Of a stretch of DNA of 64,000 nt, positions 35,862 through 46,662 are shown one piece after another. The stretch's first letter is position 1; each line of letters starts with the position of its first letter. The position numbers and the translations under genes were made by a program. Source of the DNA: an uncultured Pseudomonadota bacterium (GTDB lineage Bacteria > Pseudomonadota > Gammaproteobacteria > Burkholderiales > SG8-39); NCBI GenBank assembly GCA_903829815.1, contig CAIKRR010000005.1:1-64000 (forward strand). Direction: 5' to 3'. The notes below the pieces were generated by a model. The model worked only from the letters and a program-made list of their open reading frames with translations, did not search any database and was not told where the DNA came from.

Positions 35862-38390
35862 GTGGATCTGGGCGCATTGGACATTCTGCTGAAGGTGCTG
35901 CCAGCAAGCCTGGCGCTGGTCGGTCTGGGTCTGTTGACCGGTCTTGCGATCGGCTGGCGATGGCAGCGCAGGATGGCCGCCCAGCCCGCACGGTCGGTGC
36001 ACGTGCCGCTATCGGCGGGCACGGCCGACCCTGTCGTGCCGCCCTTGGACCGGCTGGGCATGGGTGTCTGGGATTTCAATTTCGACAGCGGTCGTGTCTA
36101 CTTCTCGCCGCGGTTTCGTCAGATTGTGCAGGCCACCGACCCGGTGCGCCTCACGCCCCACTCGGTGTTTGAAGAAGGACTGCACCCGGCCGATCAGGCG
36201 CGCATGCGCGAGGCGCAGCACCTCCACCTGGAGGAGGGGCTGCCTTTCGACCACGAGTACCGGCTCGCACGCGCCGATGGCAGCCACGTCTGGGTTCATG
36301 GGCGTGCTGTCACCGAGCGAGATTCCCGTGGCCGGCCTGTGCGCTTCTTCGGAACCATCGTCGACATCTCGGCCCGCAAGGCCGAGGAGAGAGCCATCGG
36401 ATCGCGCGAGCGCCACTATCGCGAACTGGTCGAGACCTCCAATCACCTGATCTGGACGGTCGGGGTCAACGGGCACATCACGTTTGTCAACCGGCGCGGT
36501 GCGCTTGCCGTACTCGGGCTCTCGCCCGAGGCGATGATCGGCCACCATTTTCTCGAGTTCTCGGCCGAGCGTGATCCCAATCGTTCGGCCGTGATGTTCG
36601 AGGAGATGCTTCACAGCAGCGGGGTATGGGAGCAGCAGTCGCGCTGGCGCACGGGCGATGGCAGGCGGGTGATCCTTGCGCTGACTGCAACGGTCACCCG
36701 TGATGCGCGTGGTCGTGCCAGTGGCGCGCTGGGCAGTGCCACCGATGTGAGCGATCGGGTCATGCGCGAAAAGCTGCTGCACAAGACCAGCCGACGTTCG
36801 CTCGAGGCGGCACGCGCGAAGGCCGAATTTCTGGCCACCATCAGTCACGAGATCCGAACGCCGCTCAACGGCGTCATGGCGGCCACCTCGCTTCTGCTGG
36901 ACACCGCTTTGTCGGGCGAACAGCAGGAGTACGCCCGCATCATCCGTTCATCGGGCGATAACCTCCTCGCCCTCATCAGCGACATACTCGATTTCTCCAA
37001 GGTGGATGCGGCCAGACTGGAGCTTGAATCGACCCCGTTTCGCCTCGAGCGTGCATTCGAGGACGTCATCGACATGCTGGGTGATCGCGCGCGCGACAAA
37101 GGCCTCGAACTGCTCTACTGGCTCGACCCCGAACTGCCGTCCAGGGCGGTCGGTGACCTGCTGCGCGTCAGGCAGGTGCTGCTCAATCTGTTGGGCAATG
37201 CCATCAAGTTTACCGAGCACGGGCAGGTGCAGGCCCGGGTGAGGGCGCTGGAGCGCACGGGCGGCCGCATCGTCCTGGAGTGTGTGGTGATCGACTCCGG
37301 CATCGGTATTGCGCCTGAGCGCATCGACTGGCTGTTCGAGCCTTTTACTCAGGCCGACTCCTCGACCACGCGTCGCTACGGTGGCACTGGTCTGGGTCTT
37401 GCCATCTGCCGCAGGCTCGCCCGGATGATGGGGGGCGATGTCACCGCCGAGTCGATGCCGGGTGTGGGTTCACGCTTCACCTTTCGCTTCACACTCACCG
37501 AGATGGGTTCTGACGCCGATACCGGCGAGGTCGTAGAAGGCCGGACGCCTGCAGCGTCGCTTCAGGACCGGCGCATGCTCCTCATCGAGTCGCGCCCGGT
37601 GGTAGGCGACATCCTTGCCGACTGGGCGCGTGCAAGTGGTATGGCGGTGAAACGCGCCGATTCGATGGACACGATCGATGCGGCTGCCCCGGGTGACGAG
37701 CCCGAGATCGTGGTGATTGGCGGGGCCGACTCGGACGAGGCGTTGTCTGTCGGGGTAAGGCGCCTGCGCGATCGCTACTTGGCCGCCTCGGTCAAAGTGC
37801 TGCTGCTCTCGGCACTGTCCCAGACGCGGATCGAGGCGATCCGTGCAGGTGTGGATCAGGTGCTGCTCACGCCGCTCAAGTCACGTCGTTTCATCGCGGC
37901 GATCGAGCGACTCGTGCTGCCGGCAGCCGACCCGGTGGTGTCGATGCTCGATACGGCGCCGGCGGCACACCGGCTGAGGGCGAGGCGCTACGCGCTCATT
38001 GCCGAGGACCACGAAGTCAATCAGTTGCTTGCGCGGCGCATGCTCGAGCGTCTGGGTTGTGAGGTCACGGTGGTGGGCGATGGCGAGTCGGCGCTCGATG
38101 CGGTCTGTGCTCGTCGTCCCGACCTCGTCTTCATGGACATGCAGATGCCGCGCATGGATGGGCTCGAAGCCACGCGCCGCATCCGCAGCCTCGACGGTTG
38201 CGGGCTCCAGGAGTTGCCTATCATCGCGCTCACAGCCAATGCATCGGCAGCCGATCACGCTGCCTGCCTCGAGGCAGGCATGAACGATGTGCTGGCCAAG
38301 CCGCTCGATCTTTCAGCCATCGGCGCGGCCCTCGATCGGTGCGAACCGCCCGGTGATGATCAGGTGGTGCTGCTGGAGGCGCGCTCGTAG
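35862..38390 (+). CDS. hybrid sensor histidine kinase with two PAS and two receiver regions
   Basis: An 842-residue hybrid kinase. One N-terminal membrane helix (about 9-30) is followed by PAS/PAC domains at about 68-172 and 182-305. HisKA contains [15 protein letters not shown] with phospho-His at residue 329; the N-box is [12 protein letters not shown] and the G-box [13 protein letters not shown] first receiver (about 567-680) lacks the acidic pocket ([15 protein letters not shown]), and the second (about 705-820) is intact, with [11 protein letters not shown] carrying Asp 759. The start is a GTG at 35862 after GGGAG. No HPt domain is seen. Its last 31 bases overlap the convergent folA gene. 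Confidence 0.88.
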   Translation: MDLGALDILLKVLPASLALVGLGLLTGLAIGWRWQRRMAAQPARSVHVPLSAGTADPVVPPLDRLGMGVWDFNFDSGRVYFSPRFRQIVQATDPVRLTPHSVFEEGLHPADQARMREAQHLHLEEGLPFDHEYRLARADGSHVWVHGRAVTERDSRGRPVRFFGTIVDISARKAEERAIGSRERHYRELVETSNHLIWTVGVNGHITFVNRRGALAVLGLSPEAMIGHHFLEFSAERDPNRSAVMFEEMLHSSGVWEQQSRWRTGDGRRVILALTATVTRDARGRASGALGSATDVSDRVMREKLLHKTSRRSLEAARAKAEFLATISHEIRTPLNGVMAATSLLLDTALSGEQQEYARIIRSSGDNLLALISDILDFSKVDAARLELESTPFRLERAFEDVIDMLGDRARDKGLELLYWLDPELPSRAVGDLLRVRQVLLNLLGNAIKFTEHGQVQARVRALERTGGRIVLECVVIDSGIGIAPERIDWLFEPFTQADSSTTRRYGGTGLGLAICRRLARMMGGDVTAESMPGVGSRFTFRFTLTEMGSDADTGEVVEGRTPAASLQDRRMLLIESRPVVGDILADWARASGMAVKRADSMDTIDAAAPGDEPEIVVIGGADSDEALSVGVRRLRDRYLAASVKVLLLSALSQTRIEAIRAGVDQVLLTPLKSRRFIAAIERLVLPAADPVVSMLDTAPAAHRLRARRYALIAEDHEVNQLLARRMLERLGCEVTVVGDGESALDAVCARRPDLVFMDMQMPRMDGLEATRRIRSLDGCGLQELPIIALTANASAADHAACLEAGMNDVLAKPLDLSAIGAALDRCEPPGDDQVVLLEARS

Positions 38391-38908
38391 TCGACGAAGG
38401 CAAAGCCGAGGCTCGGGTCGCCGGTGCTGCGATGGGTGCTGCGCGATACTTCACGCCACTGGCTTCGGTCGAAGGCCGGAAACCAGGTATCGCCTTCCAG
38501 GTCCGTATCGATTTCGGTGAGGTGCAGCCGGTCGGCCAGTGGCAGCGCGAGCGTGTAGATCTGTGCGCCGCCAATCACCCACGCGACCGGCGCGTCGCCG
38601 GCCAGTGCCAGCGCTTCGACCAGAGAGCCCGCATGTCGGCACCCGGCTGCAACCGGCGGGTGTCGCGAGATCACGATGTTGTCGCGACCTGGCAGGGGGC
38701 GGCCGATCGATGCCTGGGTGCGCCGTCCCATGATGACCGGTGCCCCGGTGGTCAGGGCCTTGAAGTGGCGCAGGTCTTCGGGCAGATGCCAGGGCATCGT
38801 GTTGTCGCGTCCGATCACCCGATTGCGTGCGAGTGCCGCGATGATGGCCACGCGCGGCCGCTTCTCCAAGGTACGGGCTTCATCCGTGATGCTGCCGGTC
38901 GTGTTCAC
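38360..38908 (-). CDS. folA: dihydrofolate reductase
   Basis: A 182-residue enzyme that reduces dihydrofolate with NADPH. Conserved segments are [33 protein letters not shown] (about residues 38-53) with the substrate-binding acidic residue in [22 protein letters not shown] and [13 protein letters not shown]. The N-terminal 18 residues are not conserved. Its ATG overlaps the thyA stop, the usual thyA-folA pairing for the thymidylate cycle. The 3' end overlaps the convergent hybrid kinase gene. Confidence 0.93.
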   Translation of the reverse strand: MNTTGSITDEARTLEKRPRVAIIAALARNRVIGRDNTMPWHLPEDLRHFKALTTGAPVIMGRRTQASIGRPLPGRDNIVISRHPPVAAGCRHAGSLVEALALAGDAPVAWVIGGAQIYTLALPLADRLHLTEIDTDLEGDTWFPAFDRSQWREVSRSTHRSTGDPSLGFAFVDYERASSSTT

Positions 38909-39699
38909 ACCGCCACCGGGGCCTTGATGTGTGGATGGGGCTCGTATCCGTCGAGCCGGAAGTGTTCATGGGTGAAGTCCTCGAGCGCGCGCACCGTGGG
39001 GTCGAGCAGCAGTTGTGGCAAGGCACGCGGCTCGCGGGCAAGTTGCACGCGGGCCTGGTCGATGTGGTTGAGGTACAGGTGGGCATCGCCCAGCGTATGC
39101 ACGAATTCGCCAGGCGCGAGCCCGCAGACCTGGGCGATCATGCAGGTGAGCAAGGCGTAGGAGGCGATGTTGAAGGGCACGCCCAGAAAGATATCGGCAC
39201 TGCGCTGATAGAGCTGGCACGACAGTCGCCCATCGGCGACGTAGAACTGGAACAGCGCGTGACAGGGCGGCAGCTTCATGTTCGGGATGTCGGCCGGGTT
39301 CCACGCCGAAACCATCAGGCGGCGCGAATCGGGGTTGTGCCGGATAGCGGCAACCACCTGGGCAATCTGGTCGATGCTGCCGCCCCCCGGTGTGGGCCAA
39401 CTGCGCCACTGGTGGCCATAAACGGGTCCGAGATTGCCCTCGGCGTCTGCCCACTCGTTCCAGATACTCACGCCGTGCTCCTGCAGCCAGCGCACATTGG
39501 TGTCGCCACGCAGGAACCAGAGCAGTTCGTAGATGATCGACTTCAGATGCAGCTTCTTCGTGGTCAGCAGAGGAAAACCCTGGGCGAGGTCGAACCGCAT
39601 CTGCCAGCCAAATACCGAGAGTGTGCCGGTGCCGGTGCGATCGGTCTTGCGGTTGCCCTGGTCGAGCACATGCTGCATCAGGTCGAGGTAGGGTTTCAT
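38905..39699 (-). CDS. thyA: thymidylate synthase
   Basis: A 264-residue enzyme that methylates dUMP with methylene-tetrahydrofolate; the length equals the E. coli enzyme. Motifs are [19 protein letters not shown], the active-site [11 protein letters not shown] with catalytic Cys (about residue 146), [19 protein letters not shown] and [14 protein letters not shown]. The ATG at 39699 overlaps the stop of the sulfurtransferase gene (ATGA), and the stop overlaps folA, so expression is coupled through the minus-strand series. Confidence 0.95.
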   Translation of the reverse strand: MKPYLDLMQHVLDQGNRKTDRTGTGTLSVFGWQMRFDLAQGFPLLTTKKLHLKSIIYELLWFLRGDTNVRWLQEHGVSIWNEWADAEGNLGPVYGHQWRSWPTPGGGSIDQIAQVVAAIRHNPDSRRLMVSAWNPADIPNMKLPPCHALFQFYVADGRLSCQLYQRSADIFLGVPFNIASYALLTCMIAQVCGLAPGEFVHTLGDAHLYLNHIDQARVQLAREPRALPQLLLDPTVRALEDFTHEHFRLDGYEPHPHIKAPVAV

Positions 39700-40604
39700 G
39701 CCGGTTCGGCCCCCTGGGCGATCGGTCGGTGTGTGGCTGAACACCATTCGCTCCACGAGCCGGCGTAGAGCCGGCTGCCGGGCAGGCCGGCCACTTCGAG
39801 GGCGAGCAGATTGTGGCAGGCGCTTACCCCCGAGCCGCACATCTGGACGGTGTCACCGGCGCCGCGGCCAGAGAGCGTTGCCTGCCAGAGACTGCGCAGT
39901 TCCTCGGCCGACCGAAAGCAGCCGTTGGCAGCGAGGTTGGTCGAGAAGGGGTGATTGCGTGCGCCGGGCACATGACCGGCCAGCGGATCGATGGTTTCGT
40001 TCTCGCCGCGGTAGCGGTCGTTGGCACGCGCATCGATCAGGATGAAGTCGGCACCCGCACCCCTCATCGCGCTTGCCTCGAACGCCCTCCCTGACGCCGT
40101 CCCGGCGCTGGCAGGCAGATGGGCTTCAATGGCTGCGGTGTCGACCACCCAGTCGCGCAATCGCCACTCGAGAAGGCCGCTGTCAGGCGCGTTCGTCTCT
40201 CCCGTGAGCGCAAAGCCGCGCGCCTGCCAATGCGGCAGGCCGCCATCGAGCACCGCCACCGCGTCGTGGCCGAGCCATCGCAGCAGCCACCACAAGCGGG
40301 CCGCCATCATGCCTCCTTGCGCGTCATAGACAATCACCTGACTCGTGCTGTCGATACCGATCGCGCCCAGGCGGTGCGCGAGAACCTCGGGTTGGGGCAG
40401 GGGGTGACGACCGTTGTGTCCGGTGCGCGGACCCGACAGGTCATCGTCCATGTGCAGGAAGACCGCCCCGGGAATGTGACCCTCGGCGAAGGCCGTGCGC
40501 CCTGCCTGGGGCCGCATCAGTTCGTGTCGGCAGTCAACGATTGCCCAGCCCGGGGTGCCCAGGCGGGTGGCCAGCACATCGGCACTGATGAGAGTGGTGT
40601 ACAG
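39696..40604 (-). CDS. sseA: thiosulfate/3-mercaptopyruvate sulfurtransferase (rhodanese), CTG start
   Basis: A two-domain rhodanese of about 302 residues that moves sulfur from thiosulfate or mercaptopyruvate to a thiol acceptor. The N-terminal domain contains [14 protein letters not shown] and [16 protein letters not shown], the C-terminal domain [16 protein letters not shown] and the active-site loop [16 protein letters not shown]. The first possible conventional start (GTG at 40577) would cut the first strand. A CTG at 40604, seven bases after GGAG (40615-40612), restores the family N-terminus (reads [15 protein letters not shown]), so a CTG start is proposed. It overlaps thyA by four bases. 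Confidence 0.85.
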   Translation of the reverse strand: MYTTLISADVLATRLGTPGWAIVDCRHELMRPQAGRTAFAEGHIPGAVFLHMDDDLSGPRTGHNGRHPLPQPEVLAHRLGAIGIDSTSQVIVYDAQGGMMAARLWWLLRWLGHDAVAVLDGGLPHWQARGFALTGETNAPDSGLLEWRLRDWVVDTAAIEAHLPASAGTASGRAFEASAMRGAGADFILIDARANDRYRGENETIDPLAGHVPGARNHPFSTNLAANGCFRSAEELRSLWQATLSGRGAGDTVQMCGSGVSACHNLLALEVAGLPGSRLYAGSWSEWCSATHRPIAQGAEPA

Positions 40605-40611
40605 GGCAGGT

Positions 40612-40615
40612 CTCC
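40612..40615 (-). promoter_or_regulatory. ribosome-binding site that decides the CTG start of the rhodanese gene
   Basis: GGAG on the minus strand lies seven bases before the proposed CTG at 40604, immediately after the TGA of the upstream Rieske gene (40622-40620). The GTG at 40577 has no comparable site. Confidence 0.55.
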
Positions 40616-40619
40616 GCGG

Positions 40620-41759
40620 TCAGTCGGCGCCGGTTGTCGACAGCCCACCTTGCGCGTTGAATGGGCCGAGCTTTCGCTGCAGATATTCGTGGAAGTGGAG
40701 CATTCCATCTTCCATCGGTGACTGGTAGGGGCCGCGGTCATCCTGGCCTGCCGCCAGCAGCGCGCCGCGGCCCCCATCCATGCGTCGCGCGATCTCGTCA
40801 TCTTCGAGGGCGGTTTCGGCATAGGCGGCCTGTTCGGCCTCGACGAATTCGCGCTCGAACAGCACGATTTCTTCGGGGTAGTAGAACTCGACGATATTGG
40901 TCGTGCGCTGCGGCCCGCGCGGCACCAGGGTACTCACGATGAGCACATGGGGGTACCACTCGAGCATGACGTTGGGGTAGTAGACCATCCAGATGGCGCC
41001 ATGTTTCGGCTGCCGGTTGCCGGTAAAGCGCTTCACCGCTTCATGCCACTTGGCATAGACCGGTGTCCCCGGATGGCGCAGGCCGGCATTGACGCCGACC
41101 ACCTGAACCGAATATTCCTCGCCGAATTCCCAGCGCAACTCATCGCAGTTCACGAAGCTGCCCAGGCCGGGGTGGAAGGGGATGACGTGGTAATCCTCCA
41201 GATACACCTCGATGAAGGTCTTCCAGTTGTGCTGGTGCTCCTTCACCTCGACCCGATCGAGCATGTAGCCGCTGAAGTCGAAATCGGCGATGCAGCCCAA
41301 GCCGGCCAGATCGCGTCCGACATCCCGCTGGCCGGCAAAGAGCAGCCCATTCCAGCGTTGGAGCGAGCGTCGTGGCAATGACAGGCAGGGTTGTTGCGCA
41401 AAATGCGGTGCGCCAAGCAGACTGCCTTGCAGGTCATAGGACCAGCGATGCAGCGGGCAGACCACCGACCGGGTGTTGCCACGCCCTTCGAGCATCAGCG
41501 CCTGGCGATGCCGACAGACGTTGGACATCAGTTCGATGCCATTGGCATTGTGGACCAGCATCTGGCCATGTCCTGCCCCGTCAAGGGTATGGAAGTCACC
41601 AGGCTCGGGCACCATGAGTTCGTGGCCGACATAGCCCGGACCCGGTTCGAACAGGATCCTGCGCTCACGCGCGAGAATGCCTTCATCGAAGTACGATGCC
41701 ACGGGGAGTTGCGGGCTGCTGCGGGACAGCTGGGCGGTGCTGCGGGGCAGTTCTGACAT
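40620..41759 (-). CDS. Rieske-type ring-hydroxylating oxygenase, alpha subunit
   Basis: A 379-residue Rieske non-heme iron oxygenase. The [2Fe-2S] ligands are in NVCRHRQAL and VVCPLHRWSYDL (about residues 80-106), and the mononuclear iron site in YLEDYHVIPFHPG (about 183-195). Bulk C-terminal features such as VMLEWYPHVLIVSTLVPRGP resemble the oxygenases found beside xseB-ispA-dxs in other Burkholderiales. The ATG at 41759 has AGGGAGG upstream. No reductase or beta subunit is nearby, so the electron donor and substrate are unknown. It is divergent from xseB and is followed by sseA. Confidence 0.85.
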   Translation of the reverse strand: MSELPRSTAQLSRSSPQLPVASYFDEGILARERRILFEPGPGYVGHELMVPEPGDFHTLDGAGHGQMLVHNANGIELMSNVCRHRQALMLEGRGNTRSVVCPLHRWSYDLQGSLLGAPHFAQQPCLSLPRRSLQRWNGLLFAGQRDVGRDLAGLGCIADFDFSGYMLDRVEVKEHQHNWKTFIEVYLEDYHVIPFHPGLGSFVNCDELRWEFGEEYSVQVVGVNAGLRHPGTPVYAKWHEAVKRFTGNRQPKHGAIWMVYYPNVMLEWYPHVLIVSTLVPRGPQRTTNIVEFYYPEEIVLFEREFVEAEQAAYAETALEDDEIARRMDGGRGALLAAGQDDRGPYQSPMEDGMLHFHEYLQRKLGPFNAQGGLSTTGAD

Positions 41760-41914
41760 CGACGGCTCGCCTCCCTGGCGAGGGCGATGGAAACGGAGAA
41801 GCATTCTACCCCGAGCGCTCTGCCCAGGGGTGCAATGCCCGTTGCAGTTGACCATGCCCGAAGCGCCACGCTATCCTGAACCTGCTGATCGAGGCGGAGC
41901 TACGGGTACCCGAC

Positions 41915-42220
41915 ATGTCGCAGACGAAGACCCGCAAGGGCGCAGAGCATGCGCCTGCCGACGTGCCGGACCGTGAAGGTGCCGACGCGCCGGCCCATCC
42001 GCCCGCAGACTTCGAGGCCGCGATCGAGGAACTCGAGCGTCTGGTGGCTTCCATGGAAGGGGGCGCCCTGTCGCTCGAAGCATCGCTGGCGGCTTACCAG
42101 CGTGGTGCGGTGCTCACGCGCTTCTGTCAGGAGCGCCTTGGCGCCGCCGAACAGCAGGTACGTATCCTCGAAGCCGATGTGCTGCGTGCGGTCCAGCCGG
42201 TTGATGAAGACGATGACTGA
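41915..42220 (+). CDS. xseB: exodeoxyribonuclease VII small subunit
   Basis: A 101-residue protein that pairs with XseA in single-strand-specific exonuclease VII. The core DFEAAIEELERLVASMEGGA and LSLEASLAAYQRGAVL (about residues 32-68) is diagnostic; the first 30 residues are a charged, Ala/Pro-rich extension. The stop overlaps the ispA start region. The order xseB-ispA-dxs is conserved in proteobacteria. xseA is not in the window. Confidence 0.92.
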   Translation: MSQTKTRKGAEHAPADVPDREGADAPAHPPADFEAAIEELERLVASMEGGALSLEASLAAYQRGAVLTRFCQERLGAAEQQVRILEADVLRAVQPVDEDDD

Positions 42221-43139
42221 TTCTCCGGCGATGAGCAAGGCGCCTGCGCACGCAGTGGATTTCGCCACCTGGACTGCCCAGGTACAGCAGCAGATCGAGT
42301 CGGCGCTGGCCGCGGTGCTGCCGGCAGCCAGTCGCGCACCGGCACGACTCCACGATGCCATGCGCTATGCCTGCCTCGACGGTGGCAAGCGCGTGCGTCC
42401 GTTGCTGGTCCTGGCGGCAGCCGGTGTGGCAGGTGCCGATGTCCGCGCGAGCGAACAAGCCGCCTGTGCGATCGAGCTCATCCATGCTTATTCGCTCGTG
42501 CATGACGACATGCCCTGCATGGACGATGACAGTCTGCGTCGCGGCAAGCCCACGGTGCACGTCGAATTCGACGAGGCCACTGCCCTGCTGGTCGGTGATG
42601 CCCTGCAGTCGCTTGCCTTCGAACTGGTGAGTGCGCCCGGACTTCTCCCTGACGCCCGGGTGCAGCTCGAGCTGGTGCACACCCTGGCCAGTGCCGCCGG
42701 CTCACGAGGCATGGCGGGTGGTCAGGCCATCGATCTGGCGGCGGTCGGGCAGACGCTCACCCTGCCCGAACTCGAGATGATGCACATTCACAAGACTGGC
42801 GCGCTTATTCGTGCCAGCGTGCGCATGGGTGCCTTGTGCGGCCCGAGCAGCCCCGACCTCCTCGAGCGGCTCGACCGCTACGCACGGGCGATCGGGCTGG
42901 CCTTCCAGGTGGTCGATGACGTGCTCGACACGGTCGCCCCCACCGCAACCCTGGGCAAGACGGCCGGCAAGGATGCCGAGGCCAACAAACCCACTTACGT
43001 ATCGCTGCTGGGCCTGTCACGTGCCCGTGAACTCGCTGAATCGCTGCGCGCGGATGCGCTCTCTGCAATGCACCCGTTGGGTCCGCCGGCCAACAGGCTG
43101 GTCGAACTGGCCAACTTCATCGTCAACCGGCAGTTCTGA
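42213..43139 (+). CDS. ispA: (2E,6E)-farnesyl diphosphate synthase
   Basis: A 308-residue prenyltransferase that condenses isopentenyl diphosphate with dimethylallyl and geranyl diphosphate. The two Asp-rich motifs are DDMPCMDDD (about residues 98-106) and QVVDDVLD (about 233-240), and GGKRVRPLL is the basic substrate site. The ATG at 42213 overlaps the xseB stop (ATGACTGA) and is preferred; ATGs at 42204 and 42231 are in frame. It feeds on the product of the downstream dxs-initiated pathway. Confidence 0.93.
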   Translation: MTDSPAMSKAPAHAVDFATWTAQVQQQIESALAAVLPAASRAPARLHDAMRYACLDGGKRVRPLLVLAAAGVAGADVRASEQAACAIELIHAYSLVHDDMPCMDDDSLRRGKPTVHVEFDEATALLVGDALQSLAFELVSAPGLLPDARVQLELVHTLASAAGSRGMAGGQAIDLAAVGQTLTLPELEMMHIHKTGALIRASVRMGALCGPSSPDLLERLDRYARAIGLAFQVVDDVLDTVAPTATLGKTAGKDAEANKPTYVSLLGLSRARELAESLRADALSAMHPLGPPANRLVELANFIVNRQF

Positions 43140-43162
43140 GGCAGCCCGCCAATCGGCCGATC

Positions 43163-45022
43163 ATGTTCGAACTTCTCCAGACCATCAACAGTCCTGCCGA
43201 CCTGCGCCAGCTCGATCGGCGCCAATTGCCCGCCCTGGCTGCCGAGTTGCGCCAATTCATCGTCGAATCGGTCTCGCGAACGGGCGGACACCTCTCTTCC
43301 AATCTGGGCACCGTCGAGCTGACGGTAGCCTTGCACCATGTGTTCGATACCCCGCACGACCGCATTGTCTGGGATGTCGGTCACCAGACCTATGCGCACA
43401 AGATACTCACCGGGCGCCGCGAGCGCATGGACCGGTTGCGCATGGCCGGCGGCATCTCCGGTTTTCCGCGTCGCATCGAGAGTGACTACGACGCATTTGG
43501 TACTGCGCACTCGAGTACCTCGATCAGCGCGGCGCTGGGCATGGCGATGGCGGCCAAGATCAATGGCGAGCGGCGCAGCGCCATCGCCGTGATTGGCGAC
43601 GGGGCGATGTCGGCCGGCATGGCTTTCGAGGCGATGAACAATGCCGGGGTGTCCGACGCCGATCTGCTGGTCATCCTCAACGACAACGAGATGTCGATTT
43701 CGCCTGCGGTCGGAGCACTCAACCGCTATCTGGCACGGCTCATGTCCGGTCCCTATGTCGCGGCGCGACGGGCGGGCAAGCGTCTGCTCGAGGCGATGCC
43801 CGAGCCGATGGCCAACCTCGCCCGCCGGGCCGAAGGGCATGTCAAAGGCATGATGGTGCCCTCGACGATGTTCGAGGAGTTCGGGCTCACCTATTACGGT
43901 CCCATCGACGGTCACGACCTCGATTCGCTGATTCCGACGCTGCGCAGTCTGCGTGATCAGCCCGGGCCGCGCCTGCTCCATGTCATAACCCGCAAGGGGC
44001 AGGGCTATCGCAAGGCCGAAGACGATCCAGTGCTCTACCACGGGGTGTCGAAGTTCCAGCCCGAAGCGGGTCTGGCACCCGGCAAGAGTGGCGGTCGACC
44101 TACCTATACCCAGGTGTTCGGCGACTGGCTGTGTGACATGGCGGCACGCGATTCGCGTCTGGTGGCCATCACCCCGGCCATGCGCGAGGGCTCGGGTCTG
44201 GTGCGTTTCGAGCGGGAATACCCCGACCGTTATTTCGACGTCGGCATCGCCGAGCAGCATGCGGTCACCTTTGCCGCCGGTCTTGCCTGCGAAGGGATGA
44301 AGCCGGTGGTGGCGATCTACTCCACCTTCCTGCAACGTGGGTACGATCAGCTCATCCACGACGTGTGCCTGCAGAATCTTCCGGTGATCTTCGCGCTTGA
44401 TCGGGGCGGCCTGGTGGGAGCCGACGGGGCTACCCATCACGGGGCCTACGATCTGTCGTACCTGCGCTGCCTGCCCAATATCATGGTGATGACCCCCTCT
44501 GACGAGGACGAATGCCGCCAGATGCTCTACACCGCATTCACGCTGGACATGCCGACGGCCATCCGCTACCCGCGCGGTAGCGGACCTGGCATTGCCCCGC
44601 GCACCGAGATGGTGACACTCGAACCGGGACGCGCCGAACTGCGGCGCAGTGGCCGTGGCGTTGCCTTGCTCGCTTTCGGCAGCATGCTCGGCGTGGCGTT
44701 GGCCCTCGGCGATGAGATCGATGCCACGGTCGTGAACATGCGCTTCGTGAAACCGCTCGATCGAGCACTCGTCATCGACATGGCCCGCTCGCATGGCCTC
44801 GTGGTCACTCTCGAGGAGAATGCGATTGCCGGTGGGGCCGGCAGTGCCGTTGCCGAAGCTCTGGCCGAAGCGGGGGTGAGGACCAGCATGTTGCATCTGG
44901 GTTTGCCCGACGAATTCATCGACCATGGCGAGCAGCAGCAGTTGCTGGCCTTGGCCGGGCTCGATCTGGATTCGGTGAGGCAGGCAGTGGCGGCGCGCGT
45001 GGCCTCGCTCGAGCGCTCCTGA
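43163..45022 (+). CDS. dxs: 1-deoxy-D-xylulose-5-phosphate synthase
   Basis: A 619-residue thiamine-diphosphate enzyme that joins pyruvate and glyceraldehyde-3-phosphate, the first step of the MEP isoprenoid pathway. Landmarks are [16 protein letters not shown] (about residue 70), [18 protein letters not shown] (about 146) with the Mg/ThDP motif ending NDNEMSIS, the catalytic Glu in [16 protein letters not shown] (about 362), and [18 protein letters not shown]. Length is typical. It lies 23 bases after ispA. Confidence 0.95.
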   Translation: MFELLQTINSPADLRQLDRRQLPALAAELRQFIVESVSRTGGHLSSNLGTVELTVALHHVFDTPHDRIVWDVGHQTYAHKILTGRRERMDRLRMAGGISGFPRRIESDYDAFGTAHSSTSISAALGMAMAAKINGERRSAIAVIGDGAMSAGMAFEAMNNAGVSDADLLVILNDNEMSISPAVGALNRYLARLMSGPYVAARRAGKRLLEAMPEPMANLARRAEGHVKGMMVPSTMFEEFGLTYYGPIDGHDLDSLIPTLRSLRDQPGPRLLHVITRKGQGYRKAEDDPVLYHGVSKFQPEAGLAPGKSGGRPTYTQVFGDWLCDMAARDSRLVAITPAMREGSGLVRFEREYPDRYFDVGIAEQHAVTFAAGLACEGMKPVVAIYSTFLQRGYDQLIHDVCLQNLPVIFALDRGGLVGADGATHHGAYDLSYLRCLPNIMVMTPSDEDECRQMLYTAFTLDMPTAIRYPRGSGPGIAPRTEMVTLEPGRAELRRSGRGVALLAFGSMLGVALALGDEIDATVVNMRFVKPLDRALVIDMARSHGLVVTLEENAIAGGAGSAVAEALAEAGVRTSMLHLGLPDEFIDHGEQQQLLALAGLDLDSVRQAVAARVASLERS

Positions 45023-45073
45023 GGGTTCTGCAGATCGCTTTGGCAGGCCTGTCTGCGGTCCGGCTGGCGCGCA

Positions 45074-45082
45074 TGATAAAAT
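45074..45082 (+). promoter_or_regulatory. extended -10 element upstream of folE2
   Basis: TGATAAAAT matches the extended -10 pattern (TG, one base, then TAAAAT) and lies 67 bases before the folE2 ATG in a GC-rich gap. No good -35 is seen at 17 bases, which fits an extended -10 promoter. It suggests folE2 can be transcribed apart from dxs. Confidence 0.45.
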
Positions 45083-45149
45083 CGCGCGCTTTCCACGTCG
45101 GCTGGGCGTGGTTCATGCGCCCTGGACGGCTGGCGCCTGCGGAGAGTCA

Positions 45150-45944
45150 ATGAATACGCGCGAACCCCCGGTGATCGCTGACGTGCAAAGCAAGCAGGAC
45201 ACACGCCAGATCGCCATCGATCGGGTCGGTATTCGCTCGATTCGCCACCCGGTGAGCGTGCTCGGGCGCGGTGGCCAGGTGCAGCATACGGTCGGCAGTT
45301 TCAGTCTGTCGGTCGCCTTGCCGCACCATGTGAAGGGCACTCACATGTCGCGCTTCATCCATATCCTCAATGCCGATCTGGGGGCGCTGTCGGTGCCCGA
45401 GTTCAGGCGACTGCTCGGGCATATGGTGACCCGGCTCGAAGCCGAGTCAGGCTATATCGAAGCCGAGTTTCCGTTCTTCATGCGCAAGCAGGCACCGGTC
45501 TCGGGCCTCGAGAGCCTGCTCGATTACCAGGTGAGTCTGCTCGGTGCCATCGAGGGTGGCCGCGACGTGGTCACGCTCAAGGTCGTCGTGCCGGTTACCA
45601 GCCTGTGCCCGTGTTCAAAGGAAATTTCGGATTACGGCGCCCATAACCAGCGCTCGCATGTGACCTTGAGCGTGTGTACGCGTGGTGAGGTGGCGTTCGA
45701 GGATCTGATCGAACTGGCCGAGGCGCAAGCCTCATGCGAGCTCTACGGCATGCTCAAGCGCAGCGACGAAAAATTCGTGACTGAGCGGGCTTACGACAAC
45801 CCCAAGTTTGTCGAAGACCTGGTGCGCGACCTTGCTGCCGCGCTCGACCGTGACCCGCGCATCGAGGGCTACCGGGTCGAAGCCGAGAACTTCGAGTCGA
45901 TCCACAACCATTCGGCCTGGGCGATGATCGAGTCGAAGGCCTAG
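45150..45944 (+). CDS. folE2: GTP cyclohydrolase IB
   Basis: A 264-residue type IB GTP cyclohydrolase, which opens GTP to dihydroneopterin triphosphate for folate and can use metals other than zinc. The conserved Cys lies in [20 protein letters not shown] (about residues 151-170), and [18 protein letters not shown] and YPPEF-like regions mark the N-terminal half. The ATG at 45150 follows GGAGAG. In some bacteria this gene is controlled by zinc limitation, but no Zur site is evident here. It converges with the protease gene at 45958. Confidence 0.93.
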   Translation: MNTREPPVIADVQSKQDTRQIAIDRVGIRSIRHPVSVLGRGGQVQHTVGSFSLSVALPHHVKGTHMSRFIHILNADLGALSVPEFRRLLGHMVTRLEAESGYIEAEFPFFMRKQAPVSGLESLLDYQVSLLGAIEGGRDVVTLKVVVPVTSLCPCSKEISDYGAHNQRSHVTLSVCTRGEVAFEDLIELAEAQASCELYGMLKRSDEKFVTERAYDNPKFVEDLVRDLAAALDRDPRIEGYRVEAENFESIHNHSAWAMIESKA

Positions 45945-45957
45945 TTCGGCGGCAGGC

Positions 45958-46662
45958 TCAGAAGCGTCGGGTCAGGGTCATGGTGTCGCCGTCGCGGCGC
46001 ATCGTCATGCGTGACAGGAAACTCATGCCCAGCAGCGTGAAGGGCAGAGTCTCCTGCACCACGGCGTCGATGCCGTGCAGGCTGATGTTGCCGACCGAGA
46101 CCGTATCGATGCGTATCTTGTAGCCCCAGGTGTTGCCATTGGCGGTCCACAAGGCCACCCGCGCGCCATCGGCATAGGGCAGGCCGATGCGCCGCGCCTC
46201 GGCTACCGGCACGGCCACAAAACTGGCGCCGGTATCGACGATGACCGGCAGCGGTGTGCCATTGATGCGGGCCTCGGCATGGAAGTGGCCGTTGGTACCG
46301 ACCTTGAGCACCACCTCAGCCGGTCCGCTGCCGCTACTCGGGCCGGTCCATGGTTCGCCAAGGTGCAGGGTGTAACGCACACCATCAATCTCGACGAGTG
46401 CTTCGCTGCCATCAAAAGCGACCAGGCGCACAGGACCCTGGCTCTGCCCGATGGCAAACGCACGCGGCTGGCTGCTGCCGATGGCGAGCAAGGCCTTGTT
46501 GCCGATCTGACCCACCAGGGCGACTCGTGGAGCACCTGCTGCCCCAACCGGTGGCACCACCAGCAGCAAGCCGCCGAGGCCCGCCACCAGCCGGCCTCCA
46601 GGCAGACAGGCGCTGCCTGCCAGCAGGAGGGCGCGGCGGCGCTCCTGCCGTGCCTTGCTCAT
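45958..46662 (-). CDS. retropepsin-like aspartyl protease, membrane-anchored
   Basis: A 234-residue clan AA aspartic protease of the single-domain bacterial type. The catalytic motif is PVIVDTGASFVAVP (about residues 137-150), followed by GLPYADGARVALWTANG and LLGMSFLSRM, the usual flap and second hydrophobic-Gly region. A hydrophobic segment at about 19-42 acts as a signal or anchor after an Arg-rich start. Such proteins act as dimers, probably in the periplasm; the substrate is unknown. The ATG overlaps the cinA stop by four bases. Confidence 0.82.
   Translation of the reverse strand: MSKARQERRRALLLAGSACLPGGRLVAGLGGLLLVVPPVGAAGAPRVALVGQIGNKALLAIGSSQPRAFAIGQSQGPVRLVAFDGSEALVEIDGVRYTLHLGEPWTGPSSGSGPAEVVLKVGTNGHFHAEARINGTPLPVIVDTGASFVAVPVAEARRIGLPYADGARVALWTANGNTWGYKIRIDTVSVGNISLHGIDAVVQETLPFTLLGMSFLSRMTMRRDGDTMTLTRRF

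Noticed and set aside
42995..44926. 643-codon minus-strand open frame opposite dxs
   Set aside because: Antisense shadow of dxs with no recognisable domain or ribosome site.
45040..45082. TTGGCA as -35 partner of TAAAAT upstream of folE2
   Set aside because: The spacer would be 31 bases, far too long; the extended -10 reading was preferred.
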